Positions 55,877 through 63,844 of a DNA stretch of 64,000 nucleotides are shown here, piece after piece (the first letter of the stretch is position 1; each line of letters begins with the position of its first letter). The notes beneath the pieces are model-generated. The model saw only the letters and a list, made by a program, of their open reading frames with translations. It was not told the DNA's origin and made no database searches. The stretch covers positions 186,001 through 250,000 of the forward strand of contig OY969109.1 in assembly GCA_963698015.1 (NCBI GenBank). Reading direction: 5' to 3'. This DNA is from VAXT01 sp963698015. Its GTDB lineage: Bacteria > Actinomycetota > Thermoleophilia > Gaiellales > Gaiellaceae. Both the position numbers and the translations under genes were made by a program.

Positions 55877-56425
55877 ATGAAGACGAAGATCCTGATCGCA
55901 GCATCCCTCGCCGCCCTGGTCGTGCCGGCCGTCTCGTTCGGCAGCGGCCCGACGGGGCAGGATCGCCAGAACGGCGCCCGTGCGTGCCGTGCTCTGCGCG
56001 CATCCCTCGGTGAGGACCTCTTCCGGCAGTCGTACGGCACGGTTCAGAGCCATCGCCGGAACGCAATGGGCCGCTGTGTCTCGCTGTGGGCGCACGCCGA
56101 GCATCAGAACCGGGTCAGCGCCCGCGCAGCGTGCAGCGCCGAGCAGGCCGACCCGAACTTCGCGGCCAATCACGACAACAAGAGCTTTGCCGAGTTCTAC
56201 GGCACCGGCCCGAAGCATCGGAATGCTTTCGGCAAGTGCGTGTCCTCGAAGGCCAAGACTGCTTCGGACCAGCAGAAGAGCAACACGCTGAATGCGGCCA
56301 GGTCGTGCAAGGCCGAGCGCAGCTCGATGGAAGGCCCCGCCTTCCGCGCGAAGTACGGCAAGAACGCGAACGACCGCAACGCCTTCGGCAAGTGCGTATC
56401 GCAGCTTTCGAGGTCGACTGCGTAA
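55877..56425 (+). CDS. Secreted protein with three Cys-containing repeats
   Basis: A 182-residue protein with a signal peptide (ILIAASLAALVVPAVSFGS). Three repeats follow, each starting ARxCxAE and ending RNAFGKCVS: ARACRALRASLGEDLFRQSY to NAMGRCVS; ARAACSAEQ to NAFGKCVSS; ARSCKAERSSMEG to NAFGKCVSQ. Each unit has two Cys, probably one disulfide. It is a likely extracellular protein of unknown function, ended by the terminator at 56462. Confidence 0.75.
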   Translation: MKTKILIAASLAALVVPAVSFGSGPTGQDRQNGARACRALRASLGEDLFRQSYGTVQSHRRNAMGRCVSLWAHAEHQNRVSARAACSAEQADPNFAANHDNKSFAEFYGTGPKHRNAFGKCVSSKAKTASDQQKSNTLNAARSCKAERSSMEGPAFRAKYGKNANDRNAFGKCVSQLSRSTA

Positions 56426-56461
56426 GAAGGTGTAGGGCCCAGCTCTGCGGCCATGGCGGAT

Positions 56462-56492
56462 ACACGGGGGGACCAAAAGAGTCCCCCCGTGT
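56462..56492 (+). terminator. Terminator after the Cys-repeat protein
   Basis: ACACGGGGGGAC (56462-56473) is perfectly inverted at 56481-56492 and followed by CCTTTT. Confidence 0.8.
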
Positions 56493-56496
56493 CCTT

Positions 56497-56595
56497 TTCG
56501 CTTCGCTTCGCTCGCTTCACGGGGGAACCCCTGGTTCCCCCGTGTGCCCCCTCCTTGCGGGCGGGGGGACGGGTGCTGGCGGTTCAGGAGCCGCC
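56497..56595. repeat. Direct repeat copy 1 with internal hairpin
   Basis: The block runs TTCGCTTCGCTTCGCTCGCT, then a hairpin CACGGGGGAACC-CCT-GGTTCCCCCGTG (56518-56544), then TGCCCCCTCCTTGCGGGCG, a variable gap, and TTCAGGAGCCGCC. A second copy lies at 56959-57048. Confidence 0.8.
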
Positions 56596-56697
56596 CGACG
56601 CGCTCGGGACTCAGGCGGTCTCGATGTATGTGAGCCTCCCGCCGGGCAAAGCCCGGCTCCGGCGGCGATTGGAAGCGACCCTAGGTGGCTTCTTCGG

Positions 56698-56898
56698 CTA
56701 GGCAGCTCTTGCTGGGCGCAGTTTTTGGCGCTTCGTCCTGATTGCGCGCAGGCGTTGGCTGAGTCTCGCCCAGGCCCACGGCTCTACTTCCTTGTAGCGA
56801 ACTGCTGACTGGCCCCTCGTCGCGGCGAGGTACTCGAACCAGGCGTCGGCCTCCTCGATCAGCAGCAGCTCGTGCGCTTCACGTCGTGTCGTCGCCAC
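56698..56898 (-). CDS. Small helical protein between two direct repeats
   Basis: A 66-residue, charged helical protein: EAHELLLIEEADAWFEYLAA, TRGQSAVRYKEVEPWAWARL, SQRLRAIRTKRQKLRPA. It is probably cytoplasmic. Its amino-acid composition is natural and unlike the shadow frames around it. It is bracketed by the two hairpin repeat copies. The function is unknown. Confidence 0.6.
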   Translation of the reverse strand: MATTRREAHELLLIEEADAWFEYLAATRGQSAVRYKEVEPWAWARLSQRLRAIRTKRQKLRPARAA

Positions 56899-56958
56899 CG
56901 GGAACCACCCTTTCCTCGCTCATGGGCGAAAAGGCTAGGACCCCCGCCGGACGGACCC

Positions 56959-57048
56959 TTCGCGTCGCTTCGCTCGCTTTCACGGGGGAACCCCTGGTTC
57001 CCCCGTGTGCCCCCTCCTTGCGGGCGTTCGTCAACTTCAGGAGCCGCC
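56959..57048. repeat. Direct repeat copy 2 with internal hairpin
   Basis: Nearly identical to 56497-56595 from TTCGCGTCGCTTCGCTCGCT through the CACGGGGGAACC hairpin and TGCCCCCTCCTTGCGGGCG, with the same TTCAGGAGCCGCC after a shorter gap. Confidence 0.8.
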
Positions 57049-57148
57049 GCTCGGGCACTTGGTCCAAACGTTCTCCTCTCCGCTGTGTTCGCCGACCCGG
57101 AAGGGCACGTCGTCGGCCTCGCAACGGGGATGGAACGGACAAGCCCCC

Positions 57149-57184
57149 GGACCTGGTCCCGGGACATGTCTCGGGACCAGGTCC
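57149..57184. repeat. 36-bp palindrome centred on GACATGTC
   Basis: GGACCTGGTCCCG (57149-57161) is exactly inverted at 57172-57184; the centre holds GACATGTC. It lies 20 bp after the rodA stop and may act as its terminator. The GGACATGTC core recurs next to the RAYT transposase at 63013-63020. Confidence 0.75.
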
Positions 57185-57204
57185 CTGGACAGGGCTGGTT
57201 GGGC

Positions 57205-58372
57205 CTAGCGGCGGCGGACGCAGATTGCTTGGAGGACGCCGATTGCGAGCAGGTTCGCGACCATGGAACTGCCGCCCACGCTCACGAACGGGAGCGGAAT
57301 GCCCGTGATCGGCGCCATCCCGATCGTCATCCCGACGTTGATGAAGATCTGCACCAGCAAGGCGAACGCGATCCCGGCCGCCGCGATCGCCGCGAACGCG
57401 TCCCGCGCCAGTGTGATCACCTTGATCGCGCGCCAGATCACGAGCAGGTAGAGCAGGAGCAGGACGGTCACGCCGAGGAAGCCGCGCTGCTCCGCGGCCG
57501 AGGCGAACACGAAGTCGGTCGCGTGCTCGGGCAGGTAGTTGTAGTTCGTCTGCGTCGCCCCGTTCGGCCCGCGGCCGTCCACCCCACCTGCGCCGACCGC
57601 GGTGATCGACTGCGTGATGTTGTACGTCGAGCCACCCGGATCCCGCGACGGGTTCGCGAAGCCGGTGATCCGCTCGCGCTGGTACGGCTTGAGCACGTCG
57701 ACGCCGACCGCAGGCCCGGCCCAGAGGACGAACGTCGCGCCGGCGAGGCCGACCGCGAGCAGGAGCGAGACCTGCGACCAGCGCGTGCCCGCGATGAACA
57801 GCGTCGCGCCGAGGATCCCCGCGTAGACGATCGCCGTCCCGAAGTCGGGCTGCAGGAAGACGAGCATCATCGGCAGCGCTGCGAGGCCGACCGCCGTCAG
57901 AGTCGTCCGGCGCTCGTAGATCCGCTTGCCGCGATCCGCGAGGAACGCGGCCAGGAACAGGACGAGCAGGAGCTTCCCGAACTCGGACGGCTGGAAGCGG
58001 AACGGCCCGAAGTCGATCCAGCGCCGCGTGTTGCGGACGCTCGAGCCGAGCACCGGCGTCAGCACGAGCATCGCGATCAGCACGCCGTAGACGATCCGCG
58101 AGTGCTTGCGCCAGAAGCCGGGATCGATCAGCGTCATCCCGGCCAGCCCCGCGCAGCCGACCATCGCGTACGCGGCCTGGCGGACGACGTAGTAGTTCGG
58201 ATTCGCCCGGGATGTCGTCCTTCGTGATCCCGGAGATCACCCAGAGGCCGTAGGCGACGATTCCGCCGACCGCGGCCAGGAGCACCCAGTCGAGGTTGCG
58301 CAGGTACGTGCTCTCGCGCGCGCGGGCGCGCTGGCGGACCGCGAGACGTCTGTCGGCTGCGTAGTCGGCCAT
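57205..58372 (-). CDS. rodA: Rod-shape SEDS polymerase RodA, with an apparent frameshift
   Basis: The N-terminus from ATG 58372 (MADYAADRRLAVRQRARARE, STYLRNLDWVLLAAVGGIVA) matches RodA up to about residue 57 (TKDDIPG). The next codons should read xPNYYVVRQAAYAMVG, which is in another frame and continues to 57205. One extra base, probably the additional T in GGATTCGCC at 58199-58207, explains it. The downstream part has the SEDS motifs PFRFQPSEFGKLLLVLFLA, LQPDFGTAIVY and GIPLPFVSVGGSSMVANLLA. RodA polymerises glycan strands with PBP2. Its start overlaps the PBP2 stop (ATGA). Confidence 0.85.
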
Positions 58373-60375
58373 CAGTCCGTCGGCGCCGTGCTCACGTTGG
58401 TGGCCTTCTTCCCGAAGAACTGCTCGAACACGCGAAGGGCCGAGGGCGCCGCGACCGCGCCTCCGAAGCCGCCGTTCTCGATCACCGCGCAGACGACGAG
58501 CCGCGGCGCGCCGAACGGGCCGAAGCCGCACCACCAGGAGGTGTTCGTCTGCACGGCCGTTCCGCCGCTGTCGGCGTGCGTCTCGGCGGTTCCCGTCTTG
58601 CCGGCGATCGCGACCGGATAGTGGCCGAAGGTGTTCGCCGATGTGCCGAGCCCCGAGTGCGTCGCCTCGTACAGCCCGTCGCGGATCGCCGTGATCGCGC
58701 CCGGATCGAGGTTCAGCTCCTTCGTCGGCGCCTGGTAGCGGCGGAGCACCTGCGCGCCCTGCGACGGGCCGTTCCGCGGGCCCGGCTGCTCGATCGCCGA
58801 GACGAGGTGCGGCGTGACGAGCTTGCCGCCGTTCGCGAGCAGCGCGTAGAAGCGCGCCATCTGGAGCGGCGAGGCGAGCATGTCCTTCTGGCCGATCGCA
58901 AGCTGGATCGAGTCGCCCGGCTTCCAGAGGCGGTCGACCTGCCAGCAGCACGGATCCGTCTTCTTCGTGAAGGTCGCGTGCTTCCAGGCGATCGTCGGCA
59001 GGAGGCCGGAGGTCGCCGGGCCGACGTCGAGGCCCGGCTGCTGGCCGAAGCCGAACGTCTTCGCCCAGCGCTGGAGCGGCTGACCGCGGTCCGGCGGCAG
59101 GTCGTAGAACGCCTTGCCCACCTGGTAGAAGTACGTGTCGCACGACTGGGCGATCGCGGTCGGCAGCGTCATCGGCTCGTTCACGAACGGGTTCCAGTTC
59201 TTGAAGACCTGACCTGCGACCTTGTACGAGCCCGAGCACTGCAGCGCGTTGTACGGCTGGAGGATGTGCTCCTGCATCGCGGCCAGCGCCGTCACTGGCT
59301 TGAAGGTCGAGCCCGGTGGATACGCGCCGGCGATCGCCCGGTCGAGCGCCGGATAGTCGTCCGCCTGGGCCACGTCAGAATTGGTCAGGAACTCGAGAGC
59401 GCCCTTCTTGCGGCTCGTGAATGCCTTCGGGTCGAAGGTCGGATACGAGGCGAGTGCCCGGATCGCGCCGTCCCGCGGGTCGAGGGCGACGATCGCACCC
59501 GCCTTCGCGTACCACTGGCGGTCGGCCTGGGCGAGGTTGATCCCGCTGACGATCGCCTGCTGCGCGGCGCGCTGGAGCTTCGCGTCGAGCGTGAGCCGGA
59601 CCGCGTAGCCGGGAGTCGTCGGCGTGCGCAGCTCGATCGGGCTGATCGGCCGCCCGAGCGAGTCGACACGCAGCTGGCTCAGGCCGGGCCGGCCGCGGAG
59701 CTCCTTGTCGAACGACGACTCGACTCCGGACTGGCCGACCGTGTCGCCGAGCACGTAGCCCTTGCTGGACTTCAGCTGATCCGGCGAGATCTCGCCCACG
59801 TAGCCGAGGATGTGCGCAGCGAGGTCGCCGAACGGGTAGTCGCGGACGAAGGTGTTCGTGATCGCCATGCCCGGGAACTCGGACTGGTGCTCGTAGAGGT
59901 AATAGACCTCGTTCCTGCTGACCGCGTCACGTACCGTGACCGGCGTCACGGGGTCGCCGCGGTGCTTCTTGATCTCGCTCGTGATGTCTGCGAGCGGGAC
60001 ATTCAGGATCCTCGCGAGGCGGCGTAGCTCGGCGTACGCGCCGTGCTTGGGCAGGTCGGCGGGCCAGATCTTGACCGCCGTGGCGCTCGTGTTCTCGACG
60101 AGCACGCGGCCGTAGCGGTCCTCGATCGGCCCGCGCGGCGCATCCGTCCGCATCACGCGCAGCTGGTTGTTCTGCGCGGCGACGAGGTACTGGTTTCCGG
60201 ACAGGACCTGGAGCGCCCAGAGCCGGAAGAAGAGGATCGCGAAGACGGCGAGCGTGAGGAAGCCGAGGATCCCGATGCGGAAGACGAGCTGAGGCGTCAG
60301 CCGGTACGGGGCGTCGACGCGCGGGTCGCGTGGCAGGAAGCGCCCGGGCCGAAGCGGGGCTGGGCGGCTAGCCAA
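58372..60375 (-). CDS. mrdA: Penicillin-binding protein 2 (transpeptidase)
   Basis: About 667 residues from TTG 60375, which overlaps the mreD stop. It has one membrane anchor (IGILGFLTLAVFAILFFRLW), a PBP dimerisation domain (APRGPIEDRYGRVLVENTSA), and the transpeptidase motifs PPGSTFKPV (SxxK), QSCDTYFYQVG (S-x-D variant usual in PBP2), and GKTGTAE. It cross-links peptidoglycan for side-wall growth as partner of RodA. Confidence 0.95.
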   Translation of the reverse strand: MASRPAPLRPGRFLPRDPRVDAPYRLTPQLVFRIGILGFLTLAVFAILFFRLWALQVLSGNQYLVAAQNNQLRVMRTDAPRGPIEDRYGRVLVENTSATAVKIWPADLPKHGAYAELRRLARILNVPLADITSEIKKHRGDPVTPVTVRDAVSRNEVYYLYEHQSEFPGMAITNTFVRDYPFGDLAAHILGYVGEISPDQLKSSKGYVLGDTVGQSGVESSFDKELRGRPGLSQLRVDSLGRPISPIELRTPTTPGYAVRLTLDAKLQRAAQQAIVSGINLAQADRQWYAKAGAIVALDPRDGAIRALASYPTFDPKAFTSRKKGALEFLTNSDVAQADDYPALDRAIAGAYPPGSTFKPVTALAAMQEHILQPYNALQCSGSYKVAGQVFKNWNPFVNEPMTLPTAIAQSCDTYFYQVGKAFYDLPPDRGQPLQRWAKTFGFGQQPGLDVGPATSGLLPTIAWKHATFTKKTDPCCWQVDRLWKPGDSIQLAIGQKDMLASPLQMARFYALLANGGKLVTPHLVSAIEQPGPRNGPSQGAQVLRRYQAPTKELNLDPGAITAIRDGLYEATHSGLGTSANTFGHYPVAIAGKTGTAETHADSGGTAVQTNTSWWCGFGPFGAPRLVVCAVIENGGFGGAVAAPSALRVFEQFFGKKATNVSTAPTD

Positions 60376-60889
60376 CGAACTCGACCTCCGGCGGGCGCTC
60401 GGGCGCCGCGAACAGTCGCCGGACGAGCGCGAAGACGGGCAGCGTGAGCAGGAGGTTGAGCGCAATCGTCCCCGGCAGCTCCTCGAAGAGGACGACCTGC
60501 GCCGGAGCGGGCTCGCGGAGCAGGAAGTGCAGGACGAGCGAGCCGACGGCGTAGAGGACGGTCACGACTGCGACGGACAGGAGCGGCGCGTGTGCGCGGT
60601 CGCGTCCCGTGGTCTCCCCGTAGCGGCCGATCCAGAAGCCGGCGAGCGTGAGCAGGAGCGACGTGAAGCCGAGCGTGCCGAGCCGCGCGACATCGAGCAG
60701 CAGCCCGGCCCAGAAGCCGGTGACCGCGCCGAAGATCGAGCCCTGCGTGAGCGCGACCGCGACGAGCGTGACGAGGACGAGGTCGGGCGAGCCGCCGAGG
60801 ATCCCGATCTCGGAGACGATCGTCACCTGGGCGATCGTCACGAAGAAGAAGAGGACGGCTGCTTTCGCGGCGGGGGCGATCGCGGTCAC
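60368..60889 (-). CDS. mreD: Rod-shape determining membrane protein MreD
   Basis: A 173-residue protein from GTG 60889 with five or six membrane segments (AAVLFFFVTIAQVTIVSEIG, GSIFGAVTGFWAGLLLDVAR, LGTLGFTSLLLTLAGFWIGR). The GLLLDVARLGTLGF motif is typical of MreD. It is coupled on both sides by stop/start overlaps with mreC and mrdA. Confidence 0.93.
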   Translation of the reverse strand: MTAIAPAAKAAVLFFFVTIAQVTIVSEIGILGGSPDLVLVTLVAVALTQGSIFGAVTGFWAGLLLDVARLGTLGFTSLLLTLAGFWIGRYGETTGRDRAHAPLLSVAVVTVLYAVGSLVLHFLLREPAPAQVVLFEELPGTIALNLLLTLPVFALVRRLFAAPERPPEVEFVG

Positions 60890-61836
60890 GGCATTTGCGG
60901 GCGCGGCTTGTTGCTCGCCAGGACGAGCACGTACTGGAGCGACGAGAAGTCGACGGACGGCATCACCTGGACGTCCTGGAACGGGTCGACGTCGGTCTGG
61001 CCGACGCGAGTGACGCGGCCGATCGCGATGTTCTTCGGGTAGAACGACGAGAGCCGGTGCCCGGACATCTGCCCGGCGGTGATCACGACGTCGCCGCTGT
61101 TCACCTTCTTGTTCTTGAGCACCTGGTCGAGGAAGAGCAGGTCTTCCGGGCCCTGGCTGTGGCGGACGACGCCGATCGCACCCGTCTGGTGGTCCTTCGC
61201 CGTGACTGCGCTTTCCTTGTCGGTCAGGAGCGTGACGAGGGCGGTGTCGTGCAGCACCTTCGTCACCTGACCGACGAGGCCGCGGTCGGTGACGACGGCG
61301 TCGTACACACGGACGCCGCTCGAGCGGCCGGCGGCGATCACGATCGTCTGGTCGAACTGGCTGACGGGGTTGGACAGGACCTCGGCGGTGACGGCCGTCT
61401 TCGCGTAGTCCTGATAGGCGGGTGCGTGCTTGAGCTTCAGCAGCTTCTCCAGCGCCGTGGCCTCCTGCGCGGCGGTCGCGGCCTGGATCGCCTCGTGCTG
61501 GAGCCGCTTGTTGTCGTCCCGAAGCTGCTTGTTCTCGGCCTTCGCGTGGAAGACGTCGGCCGTCCAGTTGTAGGCGTCGTGGAACGGGCGCGCGATGCGG
61601 TTGGCGCCGATCTCGAACGGGCGAAGCGCGGTCGAGCCTGCGCTCTGGAAGCCGTGCAGGCTCCCGTTCGGCGACTCGCGGAAGTAGACGGTGATCATCA
61701 CCAGCGAGGCGAGCACGAGCAGGCCGACGACGAGCCGCCTGCGCAGGGGGCCTGACGACCTGGAATACCGGGGGGCAACCGCGCGTCGGACCGGAGAGCC
61801 CAGCGCCGCCACCCGCGCGCTGCGAGTCCTAGGCAC
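60886..61836 (-). CDS. mreC: Rod-shape determining protein MreC
   Basis: A 316-residue protein from GTG 61836 with one membrane anchor (RLVVGLLVLASLVMITVYF), a periplasmic-side coiled coil (ENKQLRDDNKRLQHEAIQAA) and beta domains with VIAAGRSSGVRVYDAVVTDR and GLVGQVTKV. It links MreB to the wall synthases. It overlaps mreD by 4 bp. Confidence 0.95.
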   Translation of the reverse strand: MPRTRSARVAALGSPVRRAVAPRYSRSSGPLRRRLVVGLLVLASLVMITVYFRESPNGSLHGFQSAGSTALRPFEIGANRIARPFHDAYNWTADVFHAKAENKQLRDDNKRLQHEAIQAATAAQEATALEKLLKLKHAPAYQDYAKTAVTAEVLSNPVSQFDQTIVIAAGRSSGVRVYDAVVTDRGLVGQVTKVLHDTALVTLLTDKESAVTAKDHQTGAIGVVRHSQGPEDLLFLDQVLKNKKVNSGDVVITAGQMSGHRLSSFYPKNIAIGRVTRVGQTDVDPFQDVQVMPSVDFSSLQYVLVLASNKPRPQMP

Positions 61837-61876
61837 GGGTTTGGAGGGTAGCGGAGTGTGCGGCGAGATCGAAGAT

Positions 61877-62932
61877 CTAGCGCCGGTAGCCGTTGCGGCT
61901 CTTCGACCGGTTCTTCGCGGCTCGCTGCATCACCTCGAGCACCTCGAGGCTGCGGCCGGAGCCGACGGCGACGCAGGTGAGCGGGGACTCCGCGAGTTGG
62001 GTCGGCATTTGCGTCTCGTGGCGAAGGCGCTCGTCGAGGCCGGAGAGGAGCGCGCCTCCGCCGGCGAGGACGATGCCGCGGTCCATGATGTCGGCCGCGA
62101 GCTCGGGCGGCGTCTTGTCGAGGGTCGAGCGGATCGCGTCCAGGATCTGGCCGACGGGCTCCTCGAGCGCGTGGCGGACCTCGTCCGAGCTGATGACGAT
62201 GGTCTTCGGGAGGCCCGTCAGCATGTCGCGGCCGCGGACCTCGGCCTGCACCTCATCTTTCAGCGGGAACGCCGAGCCGACCTCGAGCTTGATCTCCTCG
62301 GCCGTTTGCTGGCCGATCAGGAGCTTGTACTCCTTCTTGATGTGGCTCGTGATCGCCTCGTCCATCTCGTCGCCGCCGACACGGAGGGACTGGCTGACGA
62401 CGATGCCGCCGAGCGAGATGACCGCGACCTCGGTGGTGCCGCCGCCGACGTCGACGATCATGTTCCCGGTTGGTTCGCTAACGGGGAGGCCGGCGCCGAT
62501 CGCGGCTGCCATCGGCTCCTCGATCAGGTGGGCCTCTCGCGCGCCGGCTGAGAGCGTCGCCTCCTCGACTGCTCGCTTCTCGACTCCGGTGACGCCCGAC
62601 GGGACGCAGACGACGACTCTCGGGTGGGCGAAGCGGTGCTGGTGGACCTTCTGGATGAAGTGGCGGAGCATCTGCTCCGTGACGTCGAAGTCGGCGATGA
62701 CGCCGTCCTTGAGCGGGCGGATCGCGCTGATCGTGCCGGGCGTGCGGCCGAGCATGCGCTTCGCCTCGACGCCGACGGCGTGGACTTCTCCCGAGCGCTG
62801 GTCGATCGCGACGACCGACGGCTCGGAGAGCACGATGCCGCGCCCGCGCACGTAGACGAGCGTGTTCGCGGTGCCCAAGTCAACGGCCATGTCGCGGCCG
62901 CCGAAGCCGTTGAAGTACCCCAGAAAGCCCAT
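61877..62932 (-). CDS. mreB: Rod-shape determining actin MreB
   Basis: A 351-residue actin homologue: RDMAVDLGTANTLVYVRGRG (phosphate 1), VTGVEKRAVEEATLSAGARE, NMIVDVGGGTTEVAVISLGG (phosphate 2) and RGIVLAGGGALLSGLDERL (adenosine). The Arg-rich C-terminus (NRSKSRNGYRR) is an extension. It assembles on the membrane and directs cell-wall synthesis. ATG 62932 starts MGFLGYFNGFGGRDMAV, matching the family N-terminus. It heads the operon mreBCD-mrdA-rodA. Confidence 0.97.
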   Translation of the reverse strand: MGFLGYFNGFGGRDMAVDLGTANTLVYVRGRGIVLSEPSVVAIDQRSGEVHAVGVEAKRMLGRTPGTISAIRPLKDGVIADFDVTEQMLRHFIQKVHQHRFAHPRVVVCVPSGVTGVEKRAVEEATLSAGAREAHLIEEPMAAAIGAGLPVSEPTGNMIVDVGGGTTEVAVISLGGIVVSQSLRVGGDEMDEAITSHIKKEYKLLIGQQTAEEIKLEVGSAFPLKDEVQAEVRGRDMLTGLPKTIVISSDEVRHALEEPVGQILDAIRSTLDKTPPELAADIMDRGIVLAGGGALLSGLDERLRHETQMPTQLAESPLTCVAVGSGRSLEVLEVMQRAAKNRSKSRNGYRR

Positions 62933-63000
62933 CGTCCCGCGCCCGAGTGTAGTGATTCTGTGGAAAACCGCGAAGGACAGGCCCAACACCACCATGCCCA

Positions 63001-63016
63001 GTGCCAGGCACCGGAC
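63001..63016. repeat. REP-like palindrome upstream of RAYT
   Basis: GTGCCAGGCACCGGAC contains the palindrome GTGCC-A-GGCAC and is followed by ATGTC. A near-identical copy is at 63556, in the same orientation. Confidence 0.65.
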
Positions 63017-63097
63017 ATGTCCCTGCTCTGCACCAAGATTGCGACTAGACAGTTGCCGAGCCGGGCGGTCTCAGTCGGCGGCTCGTAGGGTGGGCAG

Positions 63098-63844
63098 GTG
63101 CCTCGACCACCGCGCCTCCTACTCGCCGGCGGCATCTATCACGTGACGTCTCGAGGCAACCGCCGCCAATCCATCTACCACGACGATGACGACCGGTATT
63201 TCTTCCTCGCGCTGCAAGGCCGAACGTTTCGGCGCTACGGGTGGCGCCTCCGGGAGTACTGCCTGATGACGAACCACTTTCACCTGCTCTTCGACACGCC
63301 TCGGGCTGACCTGTCGAACGGAATGCATCGACTGAACAGCGTGTACGCCACGTACTTCAACGAGCGCCATGGCTTCGACGGACACCTCTTCGACCGTCGG
63401 TTCGGCTCACGGCTCGTCGAGACCGAAGAGCACCTGATCGACGCGTCTCGATACATCGCCTTCAACCCGGTGCGTGCTGGACTGTGCGGCCATCCCCGGG
63501 AGTGGCGGTGGAGCAGCTTCTACGGAGTCGAGAGCTCGTCGAGCGGCCATGGCAGGTGCCTGGCACCGGACGGGGCTGGATTAGCCAAAGCCGTACGCGC
63601 CCGGGAAGCGTTTCGACAGGAGACGGACGAGCAGCGCGGCTGGGAGACCGACGACGTTCAGATAGTCGCCCTCGATGCGCTCGACGAGCGACGCGCCCAG
63701 CCCCTGAATCGCATACCCGCCCGCACGGCTCTCCCACTCGCCGCTGCTCACGTAGTGCGCCAGGTCGCGCGCCGACAACGCCCGGAACGTGACCAGCGTC
63801 GTCTCGCTGTGCAACTCCTCCCAGGCAGACGTCCGCAGGCATAG
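63098..63844 (+). CDS. REP-associated tyrosine transposase (RAYT), C-terminus probably disrupted
   Basis: The frame from GTG 63098 shows RAYT/IS200-like Y1_Tnp motifs: LLAGGIYHVTSRGNRRQSIY, REYCLMTNHFHLLFDTPRAD (HUH) and DASRYIAFNPVRAGLCGHPR, with the catalytic Tyr in SRYIAFNP, and EWRWSSFYGV. After residue about 147 the sequence passes through a copy of the palindrome (63556-63571) and then runs antisense over maf to 63844, so the last 80 or so residues are not natural. The genuine gene probably ended near 63545. RAYTs move REP palindromes or are domesticated housekeepers of them. Confidence 0.72.
   Translation: MPRPPRLLLAGGIYHVTSRGNRRQSIYHDDDDRYFFLALQGRTFRRYGWRLREYCLMTNHFHLLFDTPRADLSNGMHRLNSVYATYFNERHGFDGHLFDRRFGSRLVETEEHLIDASRYIAFNPVRAGLCGHPREWRWSSFYGVESSSSGHGRCLAPDGAGLAKAVRAREAFRQETDEQRGWETDDVQIVALDALDERRAQPLNRIPARTALPLAAAHVVRQVARRQRPERDQRRLAVQLLPGRRPQA
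63556..63571. repeat. REP-like palindrome inside the RAYT 3' part
   Basis: GTGCCTGGCACCGGAC differs from the upstream copy (63001) by one base at the palindrome centre and has the same orientation. Confidence 0.65.

Noticed and set aside
56879..59239. 786-codon minus-strand frame over PBP2 and rodA
   Set aside because: Wrong-frame reading for most of its length; only a short internal stretch (RodA N-terminus) is genuine and is annotated there.
63580..63844. Last 88 codons of the RAYT frame as genuine protein
   Set aside because: They are antisense to conserved Maf motifs, so selection is on the other strand.
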